DNA of 64,000 nt, from the NCBI GenBank assembly GCA_963781775.1, contig CAWAHE010000011.1:186001-250000 (forward strand). The letters run 5' to 3'. The notes below the pieces were generated by a model. The model was not told the origin of the DNA. It did not search any database and saw only the letters and a list, made by a program, of their open reading frames with translations. Source of the DNA: CAVSRC01 sp963781775 (GTDB lineage: Bacteria; Pseudomonadota; Alphaproteobacteria; Rhizobiales; Kaistiaceae). A program made the translations under genes and the position numbers. Numbering within the stretch: position 1 is the first letter of the stretch; each line of letters opens with the position of its first letter. This document shows, piece by piece, positions 54,267 to 63,340 of the stretch.

Positions 54267-56882
54267 TTACGCCGCCTTGCCCTTGTCCGCCTTGCCGCCG
54301 GTAACCCGCGGCAGGAACAGGAGCTTGTCGGTACCACCGGTGATCTTCACCCGCGCACCTTCCGGGATCTCGCCGGCGAGCATCTTGTCGGCGAGCGGGT
54401 CCTGCACCTCGCGCTGGATGACGCGCTTCAGCGGCCGCGCGCCGTAGACCGGGTCGTAACCCTTCTCTGCCAGCCATTCGCGCGCCGACTGGTCGAGATC
54501 GAGCTCGATCTTGCGCTCGTCGAGCAGCTTCTGCAGCCGCGCCAACTGGATGTCGACGATCGCCGCCATGTCGCTCCGCTTCAGGCGGTGGAACAGGATG
54601 ATGTCGTCGAGCCGGTTCAGGAACTCCGGCCGGAAATGCGCCCGTACCGCGTCCATGACCGGCGCGCGCACGGAATCGACGTCCTCGTTCTCGCCGAGAT
54701 TGGCGAGGAACTCGCTGCCGAGGTTCGAGGTCATGATGATCAGCGTGTTGCGGAAGTCGACCGTGCGGCCCTGCCCGTCGGTCAGCCGCCCGTCGTCGAG
54801 CACCTGGAGGAGCACGTTGAACACGTCGGCGTGCGCCTTCTCGATCTCATCAAACAGGATCACCTGATAGGGCCGGCGCCTGACCGCCTCGGTCAGCGCC
54901 CCGCCTTCCTCGTAACCGACGTAGCCGGGAGGCGCACCGATGAGCCGCGCGACCGAGTGCTTCTCCATGTATTCGGACATGTCGATGCGCACCATCGCGG
55001 TCTCGTCGTCGAACAGGAACGACGCCACCGCCTTGGTAAGCTCGGTCTTGCCGACGCCGGTCGGCCCCAGGAACATGAACGAGCCGATCGGCCGGTTCGG
55101 GTCCTGCAACCCGGCGCGCGCCCGGCGAACCGCAGTCGCCACGGCATGCACCGCCTCCGCCTGGCCGACGACGCGCTTGGCGAGTTCGTCTTCCATGCGC
55201 AAGAGCTTGTCGCGCTCGCCTTCCAGCATCCGGTCGACCGGAATGCCGGTCCAGCGTGACACGACCTGCGCGATGTGGTCGGGCGTCACGGCCTCCTCGA
55301 CCATGTCGCCGGCCGAACGGCCGTGCTCTTCGGCAGCCTTGAGCTGCTTCTCCAGATCCGGGATGCGGCCATAGGCAAGCTCTCCCGCCTTGGCGAGGTC
55401 GCCAACGCGTTGCGCCTTGTCGAGGTCGGCGCGTGCCTGGTCGAGCTGTTCCTTCACCTTGGTGGAGGACGCCAGCTTGTCCTTTTCGGCCACCCAGCGC
55501 TGGGTCAGCGCCTGGCTCTGCTCCTCCAGATCGGCCAGTTCCTTTTCGAGTCGGCCGAGCCGGTCCTTGGACGCCTGGTCGGTTTCCTTCTTCAGCGCCT
55601 CCCGCTCGATCTTGAGCTGGATGACGCGCCGGTCGAGTTCGTCCAGCGCCTCGGGCTTGGAGTCGACCTGCATCCTGAGCCGCGAGGCGGCCTCGTCCAT
55701 GAGGTCGATCGCCTTGTCCGGAAGGAAGCGGTCGGCGATGTAGCGGTTGGAAAGCGCCGCCGCCGAGACCAGAGCGGAGTCGGTGATCCGCACGCCGTGG
55801 TGCAGTTCGTACTTCTCCTTGAGGCCGCGCAGGATCGAGACCGTGTCCTCGACCGTCGGCTCGTCCACGAAGACCGGCTGGAACCGGCGGGCGAGCGCCG
55901 CATCCTTCTCGACATACTTGCGGTACTCGTCGAGCGTCGTCGCGCCGACGCAGTGCAGGTCGCCGCGCGCCAGCGCCGGCTTGAGCAGGTTGGAGGCGTC
56001 CATGGCGCCGTCCGCCTTGCCCGCGCCGACCAGCGTGTGCATCTCGTCGATGAACAGGATGACGCCGCCTTCCGACGACTCGATCTCGTTGAGGACGCCC
56101 TTCAGGCGCTCCTCGAACTCGCCGCGATATTTCGCACCGGCGATCAGCGCGCCCATGTCGAGGGCGAGCAGCTTCTTGTTCTTGAGGCTCTCGGGGACGT
56201 CGCCGTTTACGATCCTCAGCGCCAGCCCTTCCGCGATGGCGGTCTTGCCGACCCCCGGCTCGCCGATGAGCACGGGATTGTTCTTGGTGCGCCGCGCCAG
56301 CACCTGGATGGTGCGGCGGATCTCCTCGTCGCGGCCGATGACCGGATCGAGCTTGCCGTCGCGAGCCTCCGACGTGAGGTCGCGCGTGTATTTCTTCAGT
56401 GCGTCGTACTGGTTCTCGGCGGACGCCGAATCGGCGGTCCGTCCCTTGCGGATTTCCTCGATGGCGCCGTTAAGGGTCTGCGGCGTGACGCCGGCGTCGG
56501 CAAGGATCTTCGCCGTCCCGGCATCCTTCTCCATCGCCAGAGCGAGCAGCAAGCGTTCGACGGTGACGAAGGAGTCGCCGGCCTTCTTGGCGATCTTTTC
56601 GGCGGTGTCGAAAACCTTGGCCGTCGGCGGCGCAAGGTAAAGCTGGCCGGAACCGCCGCTGACCTTGGGAAGGGCCGCAAGCGCTCGCTCGGTCGCCGCC
56701 AGCGCATCGCGCGCACGGCCGCCGGCGCGCTCGATCAGCCCGGCGGCAAGGCCCTCCGAATCGTCGAGAAGCACCTTGAGAAGGTGCTCCGGTGTGAATT
56801 GCTGGTTGCCGGCGGCCAGCGCCCCGGTCTGCGCCGATTGAACGAAACCGCGCGCCCGTTCGGTATACGTCTCGAAATTCAT
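54267..56882 (-). CDS. clpB: Chaperone disaggregase ClpB
   Basis: An 871-residue AAA+ protein that extracts polypeptides from aggregates with DnaK. Domain order is an N-domain (residues 1-145), AAA-1 with Walker A GEPGVGKTA and Walker B ILFIDEMHTL, the coiled-coil middle domain (about 410-525), and AAA-2 with GPTGVGKTEL and ILFDEIEKAH. The arginine fingers and the sensor-2 region GARPLKRVIQ are in place. The length and middle domain separate it from ClpA or ClpC. AGGAG precedes the ATG. I could not identify a convincing heat-shock sigma promoter. It ends in a short lysine-rich tail. Confidence 0.97.
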   Translation of the reverse strand: MNFETYTERARGFVQSAQTGALAAGNQQFTPEHLLKVLLDDSEGLAAGLIERAGGRARDALAATERALAALPKVSGGSGQLYLAPPTAKVFDTAEKIAKKAGDSFVTVERLLLALAMEKDAGTAKILADAGVTPQTLNGAIEEIRKGRTADSASAENQYDALKKYTRDLTSEARDGKLDPVIGRDEEIRRTIQVLARRTKNNPVLIGEPGVGKTAIAEGLALRIVNGDVPESLKNKKLLALDMGALIAGAKYRGEFEERLKGVLNEIESSEGGVILFIDEMHTLVGAGKADGAMDASNLLKPALARGDLHCVGATTLDEYRKYVEKDAALARRFQPVFVDEPTVEDTVSILRGLKEKYELHHGVRITDSALVSAAALSNRYIADRFLPDKAIDLMDEAASRLRMQVDSKPEALDELDRRVIQLKIEREALKKETDQASKDRLGRLEKELADLEEQSQALTQRWVAEKDKLASSTKVKEQLDQARADLDKAQRVGDLAKAGELAYGRIPDLEKQLKAAEEHGRSAGDMVEEAVTPDHIAQVVSRWTGIPVDRMLEGERDKLLRMEDELAKRVVGQAEAVHAVATAVRRARAGLQDPNRPIGSFMFLGPTGVGKTELTKAVASFLFDDETAMVRIDMSEYMEKHSVARLIGAPPGYVGYEEGGALTEAVRRRPYQVILFDEIEKAHADVFNVLLQVLDDGRLTDGQGRTVDFRNTLIIMTSNLGSEFLANLGENEDVDSVRAPVMDAVRAHFRPEFLNRLDDIILFHRLKRSDMAAIVDIQLARLQKLLDERKIELDLDQSAREWLAEKGYDPVYGARPLKRVIQREVQDPLADKMLAGEIPEGARVKITGGTDKLLFLPRVTGGKADKGKAA

Positions 56883-57032
56883 ATCGCTTCTCCTGACCCG
56901 GTGCTGGCGTCCGAATTCGGCCCGTCAGCCCGTTCAAACAAGATTTCCGCGGCGCCCCTGAGGCTCGCCGCCAAGCTGATATGGTGACGCCCGTCACGTG
57001 GGAAAAGAGGGCGATTCGGCCCTTTTTGTCGG

Positions 57033-57809
57033 ATGCGGAGCCAAATGCCGAAACCAGCGACCATCGCCGATATCTTCCGCTATCCGGTCAAGGGATTGTC
57101 CGCCGACCGGCTGGAACGGGTGACCGTCCGCCCCGGCGAAACGCTTCCCTTCGACCGTGCCTGGGCGATCGAAAACGGGCCCTCGCGCTTCGATCCGGCG
57201 GCGCCGGCGCACCTGCCCAAGATCATGTTCCTGATGCTCATGCGCAACGAGAGCCTGGCGGCGCTGACCACCGAATTCGACGAGCGCGCGCGCCGGCTGA
57301 CGGTTCGCAAGGGTGGCGACGTCGTGGCGGAGGGCGGTCTCGACGACGAAGACGGTCGGCGCGCGCTCGCAGCGTTTTACGAAAGCTACGCGGCCGGCGA
57401 GATGCGCGGCGCGGCAAAGATCGTCTCGGCGCCCGGTCACGCCTTCACCGACATCGCGGACAAGTGCCTGTCGCTGATCAATCTGGAGACGGTGCGCGAC
57501 ATCGAGCGGACCATCGGCGCGCCGGTTCATCCGCTGCGCTTCCGCGGCAATCTCTACGTCGAGGGGCTCCCGGCCTGGGCGGAGTTCGATTGGCTGGGCA
57601 AGACGATGGAAGCGGGCGACGTCCGGCTGGAGGCGTTCGGCCGCATCGACCGCTGCGCCGCCACCAACGTCAACCCGGAGACGGCGGAACGCGACCTGAC
57701 TTTGCCGCGAAGCCTGCTCGAGGCCTACGGCCATCCGGACTGCGGAATCTATCTACGCGTCGTGACGGGGGGCGAATTGCGCAAGGGCGCCACTGTCGCG
57801 CCGGTCTGA
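57033..57809 (+). CDS. MOSC domain protein
   Basis: A 258-residue protein with the MOSC N-terminal beta-barrel (IFRYPVKGLSADRLERVTVRPGE) and the MOSC domain, as in the molybdenum-cofactor sulfurase C-terminus and mARC proteins. The conserved cysteine that ligates or sulfurates Mo is in GRIDRCAATNVNPET. It may be a small molybdoenzyme or a sulfur carrier; there are no other molybdenum genes nearby. The ATG at 57033 is used, with an internal ATG four codons later as an alternative. It is divergent from clpB. Confidence 0.85.
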   Translation: MRSQMPKPATIADIFRYPVKGLSADRLERVTVRPGETLPFDRAWAIENGPSRFDPAAPAHLPKIMFLMLMRNESLAALTTEFDERARRLTVRKGGDVVAEGGLDDEDGRRALAAFYESYAAGEMRGAAKIVSAPGHAFTDIADKCLSLINLETVRDIERTIGAPVHPLRFRGNLYVEGLPAWAEFDWLGKTMEAGDVRLEAFGRIDRCAATNVNPETAERDLTLPRSLLEAYGHPDCGIYLRVVTGGELRKGATVAPV

Positions 57810-57838
57810 AAGCGCCGTCCGGCAAATGGCGGTGGACG

Positions 57839-58600
57839 TCAGTCGTCAGCGGGCGGCATGGCGGCACTGACCGGCGCTTCGCCGCCATCACCACCACCGG
57901 AGCCGTTACCGCCACCATCGTTGTTGCCACCGTCGTTGCCGCTGCCGTCGTTGGCGCGCTGCTCGCCGCCCTGGCGGTCACGGAACGGCCGCCTGCGGCG
58001 CCCACGATAACCCCGCTCGCCGCGATCGCCACGGTTCTCGTTGCCCTCGCCGCGATTCTCTGCCGGCTGGCCGCCGTCAAAAGGCTGGTCGTCGCCATTG
58101 CCGTTCACATAGGGCTGCGGGTCGTTGGCGCCGTATCCAGGCTGCTGCTGACCGCCGCCCTGCTGCGGACGCGGTGGCTGGCCGCCATACTGGACCGGCT
58201 GGCCGCCACCACCCTGATGCTGACCGGGCTGGCGATCACCATACCCGTTGTTGCCGCCACCCTCGTTGCTATCGCCGTCCTCGTCGCCTTCACCGTCACC
58301 GTCATCGTCGTTGCGGTAGATCGGCTGCGGCTGCGGCATCTGCGCCTGAGCCGCGGCGAGGATGCGGTAGTAATGCTCGGCGTGCTGGAGATAGTTCTCG
58401 GCCGCCACGCGATCGCCCGACGACGTGGCGTCGCGGGAGAGCTGGACGTACTTCTCCGCAATGTGCAGGGCGGTGCCGCGTATCTTGACGTCCCCGCCAT
58501 TGCTCTCGAACGAGCGGTTGAGCGTGTTGGGGCCCTTGCGGTTGCGCCCGCGCATCCGCTTGTTGTTGTTATTATTGTTGTTCTGCTGTCCTGGTCTCAT
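57839..58600 (-). CDS. DUF4167 protein with low-complexity tail
   Basis: A 253-residue protein typical of Hyphomicrobiales. The conserved N-terminal domain (residues about 15-90) contains NKRMRGRNRKGPNTLNRSFE, IRGTALHIAEKYVQLSRDA and NYLQHAEHYYRIL. An asparagine run (NNNNNNN) precedes it, and the remaining 160 residues are Gly/Asn/Gln/Pro/Asp-rich with an RGRRRRPFRDR patch. The composition suggests RNA binding and possibly phase separation; the molecular role is not established. It lies beside prmC and prfA, a common arrangement. Confidence 0.85.
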   Translation of the reverse strand: MRPGQQNNNNNNNKRMRGRNRKGPNTLNRSFESNGGDVKIRGTALHIAEKYVQLSRDATSSGDRVAAENYLQHAEHYYRILAAAQAQMPQPQPIYRNDDDGDGEGDEDGDSNEGGGNNGYGDRQPGQHQGGGGQPVQYGGQPPRPQQGGGQQQPGYGANDPQPYVNGNGDDQPFDGGQPAENRGEGNENRGDRGERGYRGRRRRPFRDRQGGEQRANDGSGNDGGNNDGGGNGSGGGDGGEAPVSAAMPPADD

Positions 58601-58990
58601 CGACTTGTCTCTTCATGCAAACGGATTGGTTACGCATAGGACGACATCGCCGTCGCCGCAGGCGATGCGGCAGCGCCTCGATTTGGATACGGACTCCGGC
58701 ACTGCCGGTCCGCCCTGTGGCCCCTGTCGACGTTGACTTACCCGGTTAAGGTTTCCCCAACGGGAAAGCTCTCGTCAGCCCGATCTGTCCGAACTGAAAA
58801 TACGGTCCGGACACCCGGACGTGACGAGATCGCGTTCAAACGGTTGGGAGCATGTCTCCCCAGCGCCCGATGCCGCGACCCCACATCCATGCCGATCCGC
58901 TATGGATGCTCCCGCCTCTGTACGGCGCCCGGAACGTAGCCGGTTCGCGGCGGATTTCCAAGCGCAATTTTAGGCGGCGCTCCAACGCCC
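58601..58990. other. Non-coding interval between the DUF4167 gene and prmC
   Basis: About 390 bases with no gene that I can support. It should contain the promoter of the DUF4167 gene on the minus strand, but no clear -35/-10 pair stands out. Confidence 0.5.
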
Positions 58991-59873
58991 TTACCGCCGG
59001 GTCAACACCGCGACCCGCTCGATCCCGGCCAGATCGCGAATGAAGCGCGAGCGCAAAACCCTCATGCCCGGCAATGTCCCGGATAGCTGGACCCTGGCCG
59101 GCGCCGATCTCGATCAAAGCGGTTCCCTCGCCGGCGAGCACACGACCAAGATCGCGGGCAATCGCACGGATTGCCTCAAGCCCGTCAGGGCCGCCATCAA
59201 GCGCGCGGCGCGGATCATGGGCCCGCACTTCCGCGTCCAGGGAACTTATGTCCTCGCCCCTTATGTAGGGTGGGTTGGACAGGATTACATCGGCCCGGCC
59301 GATTGCGGCCATCCAATCGCCAACCGACGAACAGCGCCCGGCCGGCCAGCCCGAGACGAGCCGCGTTCTCGCCCGCGGTCGCGATCGCGCCCGGCGAAAT
59401 GTCGACGCCAACGCCGAGCGCATTGGGGCGTTCTGCCAGCACCGAAAGCAGGATCGCCCCAGTGCCGGTGCCGATGTCGACGATGGTGGCGTGGGTGTCC
59501 GGCGCCATGATGCCCAGCGCAGCATCGACCAGCGTCTCCGTCTCCGGTCGCGGAACCAGCGTTTCGGCCGAGAGCATGAACTCGAGACCGTGAAATTCTT
59601 TGCGCCCGACGATGCGCGCCACCGGCTCACCGGCCGCACGACGCGCCGCATGGGCCAACGCCAATTCACGCTGCGCTTCGCTGACAGTCTCTTCGTCGCG
59701 AAGCGGCACCTCTTGTGGCGCGATTCCCATGGCGTGCCCAACCAGCAGGCGCGCGTCGAGCGCCGGCGTGCCGGACGTGGCCACGCATTGCAAAAGCCCG
59801 CGGTCAGCAATCCGGCGATCTCGCGCCGCAGCACACCGACGCGATCCGCTTTCGTTGCGGTGGTCGTGATCAC
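58991..59873 (-). pseudogene. prmC: Release factor glutamine methyltransferase PrmC, multiply frameshifted
   Basis: PrmC methylates the GGQ glutamine of release factors. Reading in three pieces gives a protein of about 293 residues, the normal length, ending RFIRDLAGIERVAVLTRR at the TAA (58991-58993). The SAM motif VDIGTGTGAILLSVLAE and the diagnostic SNPPYIRG are intact, but they lie in different frames. Breaks are near 59790-59800, 59325 and 59048. The last two are each repaired by removing one base; the first needs a two-base removal or a one-base addition. Its start overlaps the prfA stop codon (ATGA). Sequence error is more likely than true loss, because prmC mutants grow poorly. Confidence 0.85.
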
Positions 59874-60892
59874 GCCGCGCCTTCGGCCGCCAGCAGGCTC
59901 GCCTGATGTTCGGCGGTCAGCGCCTCGATGACCTCGTCGAGCGCTTCGCCGTTGAGCACCTGATCGAGCTTGTAGAGCGTCAGGTTGATGCGGTGGTCCG
60001 TCACCCGCCCCTGCGGATAATTGTAAGTGCGGATGCGTTCGGACCGGTCGCCGCTGCCGACCTGCCCGCGACGCGCGGCCGAGCGTTCCGAATCGGCCTT
60101 CTGCCGTTCCAGATCGTAGATCCGTGCCGCCAGCATCTGCATGGCCTGGCTGCGGTTCTGATGCTGCGACCGGCCGGTCGAAATAACCACGATGCCGGAC
60201 GGGATGTGGGTCATGCGGACGGCCGAATTGGTGGTGTTGGCGTGCTGGCCACCGGCGCTGGATGCCCGCATGGTGTCGGTGCGGATGTCCTCCGGCCTGA
60301 TCTTCACGTCGACATCCTCGGCTTCCGGCAGCACCGCCACGGTCGCCGCCGAAGTGTGGATACGGCCGCTCGCCTCGGTCTCGGGCACGCGCTGCACGCG
60401 ATGAACGCCCGACTCGAATTTCAGCCGCGCAAAGACGCCGCGCCCGGTGACGCTGGCGATGATCTCCTTGTAGCCGCCGTGCTCGCCGGGGCTCTCCTCC
60501 AGCACCTGCACCTTCCAGCGGTGCAGGTCGGCGTAGCGCTGGTACATGCGGAAGAGGTCGCCGGCGAAGATCGCCGCCTCGTCGCCGCCGGTGCCGGCGC
60601 GAATCTCAAGGATCGCGTTCTTCTCGTCGGCCTCGTCCTTCGGCAGCAGCAGAAGACGCACCGCTTCGGTCAGCTCGGCGATGCGCTCGTCGAGCCCCTC
60701 CCGCTCCTGCTCTGCGAGGCCGGCCATCTCCGGATCGGCGAGCATGAGCTCAAGCCCTTCCCGCTCGGCCTCCGCCGTCTGCAGCGCCACCACCGCGGCG
60801 TGCACGGGTTCGAGTTCGGAGCGTTCGCGGGTCAGCTTGACCAGCGTGTCGCGATCGATCGGACGCGACAGGCGGTCGTCGATTTCCGCCAT
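59870..60892 (-). CDS. prfA: Peptide chain release factor 1
   Basis: A 340-residue factor (length slightly below E. coli's 360) that terminates translation at UAA and UAG. The recognition-loop motif is in RVPETEASGRIHTSA, and the catalytic loop is SSAGGQHANTTNSAVR with GGQ intact. HAN replaces the more usual HVN after GGQ. The C-terminal SGDRSERIRTYNYPQGRVTDHRINLT is canonical. The gene is intact although both neighbours are broken by frameshifts. Four bases of overlap couple it to prmC, its modifying enzyme. Confidence 0.96.
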   Translation of the reverse strand: MAEIDDRLSRPIDRDTLVKLTRERSELEPVHAAVVALQTAEAEREGLELMLADPEMAGLAEQEREGLDERIAELTEAVRLLLLPKDEADEKNAILEIRAGTGGDEAAIFAGDLFRMYQRYADLHRWKVQVLEESPGEHGGYKEIIASVTGRGVFARLKFESGVHRVQRVPETEASGRIHTSAATVAVLPEAEDVDVKIRPEDIRTDTMRASSAGGQHANTTNSAVRMTHIPSGIVVISTGRSQHQNRSQAMQMLAARIYDLERQKADSERSAARRGQVGSGDRSERIRTYNYPQGRVTDHRINLTLYKLDQVLNGEALDEVIEALTAEHQASLLAAEGAA

Positions 60893-60985
60893 GCGGGCGA
60901 CGACGTGCCGATCTTTTCACGGGGAAGGGTCGTTGCGGGTGGCATGGCGGATCGTATCACGGTCGCGGCGGGCGCGGCGCCTGTC

Positions 60986-63265
60986 GCTAGTGCGGGATGC
61001 CTTCGGCCTCGGCGAACGCGACAAGCGCGTGGCGGAGGCCGTTCTCGGCGAGTTCGTCATCAAGCAGTTCGTTCGAGCCGGCGCGTGATCTTGCCGGCGT
61101 CGAGGGCGAGCGTCATCGCCTTGACCGGCCCGATGGCAGCCGCCGACATCGACAGCGACCGATAGCCGAGACCGATCAGCGCCATGGCGCCGAGCGGGTC
61201 GCCGGCCAGTTCGCCGCACAGGGTCACCGGCATCTTGTCGCCGGCGACTCTTCACGATCACCGCGCAGAGCGCGAAGGAACGAACGCGACAGCGGATCGA
61301 AGCGGCCGGAGACGCGCGTGTTGCCGCGGTCGCTGGCGGTCATGAACTGCAACAGGTCGTTGGAGCCGACCGAGACGAAATCGACGACGCCGGCCAGCGC
61401 ATCGAGCTGCCACAGCATCGACGGCACCTCGATCATCGCCCCGAGCATCAACGTTTCCGGTGCGGCGATGGCCGTGGCGGCGCATGTGCGCCAGCTCGCG
61501 GTCGATGATCGCGCGGGTCTGCTTCACCTCATCGAGCTCGGTCACCATGGGCAGCATGATGCGCAAGCTCACGCCCGGCGGCGGCGCGCATCAGCGCGCG
61601 CAGTTGCAGCCGCAACAGCCCCGGCCGGTCGAGACCCAGCCGGATCGCCCGCCAGCCCATGGCCGGGTTCTCCTCGCTGCCGGTGCGAAAGGTAGGGCAG
61701 CACCTTGTCGCCGCCGATATCGAGCGTGCGGAACGTCACCGGCTGGTCGCCGGCCGCCCTCGAGCACATCCGCATAGAGCGCACTCTGCTCGGCCATCCT
61801 CGGCATGGTCGCAGCGATCATGAACTGCAGCTCGGTGCGGAACAGACCGATGCCCTCGGCGCCCGACTCGGCAAGATGCGGCAGGTCGACGAGCAGGCCG
61901 GCATTCATCAGCAGCCGCACCCGTTGGCCGTCCCGGGTCGTCGCCGGCTTGTCGCGCAGCAGGCGGTACTGCTCCTGCCGCCGCGCGCGGAAGCGGACCT
62001 TTTCGGCGTAGGCCGACTCGACATCGGCGTTTGGCCGAAGGTGCACTTCGCCGGCGAACCCGTCGACGATGATGGCATCGCCGTTCTCGACCAGCGCGAC
62101 GACATTGCCGGCGCGCCCGACGGTGGCGATGCCGAGCGCCCGCGCCACGATGGTGACGTGGCTGGTCGGCCCGCCCTCTTCCAGCACCAGGCCGCGGATG
62201 CGTTCGCGGTTGTAGTCGAGCAGTTCCGCCGCGCCCATGTTGCGCGCCACGATGATCGCGTCCTTGGGCAATTCCTCGCCGCCCGGCCCGTGCGGCTTGT
62301 TCATCAGCACGCGCAGCAGCCGGTTGGTCGAGATCGTCGAAATCGTGCAGCCGGTCGCGCAGGAACGGGTCCGATCTGCCGCTGCAGACGCGCGCGCATG
62401 TCGTTCTGCACCTTCTCGACCGCCGCTTCCGCCGACAGCCCGTTGCGGATCGCCTCGTGCATGCGCCTGCACCCAGCCGCGATCGTGGGCGAACATGCGA
62501 TAGGCTTCGAGCACGTCGCGATGCTCGCCGGTCGCGGCGATGTCGTCGCGCGACAGCATGTCGTCGACGAACAGGCGCAGGCTGGCGATCGCCTCGTCGA
62601 GGCGCTGCGACTCCTGCTCGACATCCTCGCCGATCAGCGCCGTGACGACGACGCGCGGCTCGTGCAGGACCGCGTGACCGAGGCCGACGCCCTCGCACAG
62701 GCCGAGCCCGGAGATGGCGATCGGCCGCTTGAGGTCGAGCGCGGTGCCCGGCCGGGTGAGGCCGGAAAGCTCGCCGACCGCGATCATTTCGGCGAGCACC
62801 ATCGCAGTGGTCTGCAGCGCCTCGACCTCTTCCTCGTGATAGCTGCGGTGGGCCTTGTTCTGCACCACGAGAACGCCGAGCGTGCGACCGGCGCGCAGCA
62901 CCGGCACGCCGAGGAAGGCGTTGTAAATTTCCTCGCCGGTCTCCGGCAGATAGCGGAAAGCCGGGTGGGTCTGGGCGTCGGACAGATTCAGCGGCCGCGC
63001 CTGTTCGGCGATGGTGCCGACGAGGCCCTGGCCAATGCTCAGCGAGGCGTGGTGGACCGCCTCGGCGCTTCAGACCTTCGGTGGCATAGAGTTCGAGGAC
63101 CCCGTCGGAATGCAGGACATAGACCGAGCACACCTCGGCCACCATGTTGGCCGCGATTTGCGTCACGATCTTGTCGAGCCGGGCTTGCGCGCTGATCGGC
63201 TCCGCCATGATCTCGCGCAGGCGGCGGAGCAGGACGCGCGGCCCGGCGGGTGTTGGACCCCGCAT
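60986..63265 (-). pseudogene. ptsP: Phosphoenolpyruvate-protein phosphotransferase PtsP (EI-Ntr), about twelve +1 frameshifts
   Basis: The pieces align in order to a protein of about 755 residues: an N-terminal GAF domain (YNAFLGVPVLRAGRTLGVLVVQ), the EI N-domain with the active-site histidine in GGPTSHVTIVARA, and the PEP-binding barrel (RTLDIGGDKVLPY, LRIMLPMVTELDEV, SVGSNDLLQFMTASDR, VTLCGELAGDP). It starts nitrogen-PTS phosphorelay. Frame changes are near 63067, 62468, 62371, 62329, 61758, 61691, 61564, 61467, 61261, 61246 and 61071. Each is repaired by deleting one base, and no internal stop codons or lost motifs remain afterwards. The stop is TAG at 60986-60988. It lies between lysC and prfA, its usual place. 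Confidence 0.85.
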
Positions 63266-63340
63266 GATCCGCTATCCTCGGGACATATCGGCCACTTCTG
63301 GTTTGGCCCGCCGGCCGCTCCGGCGCGCCCGAAGCGCCGG

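Noticed and set aside
55275..56987. A 570-codon plus-strand open frame opposite clpB
   Set aside because: Antisense shadow; ClpB is intact and full length on the minus strand.
61736..63265. A single intact 509-codon gene at the ptsP locus
   Set aside because: Only its first 65 or so residues and one short internal piece belong to the EI-Ntr frame; the rest is out-of-frame arginine-rich sequence, so the locus is better described as frameshifted ptsP.
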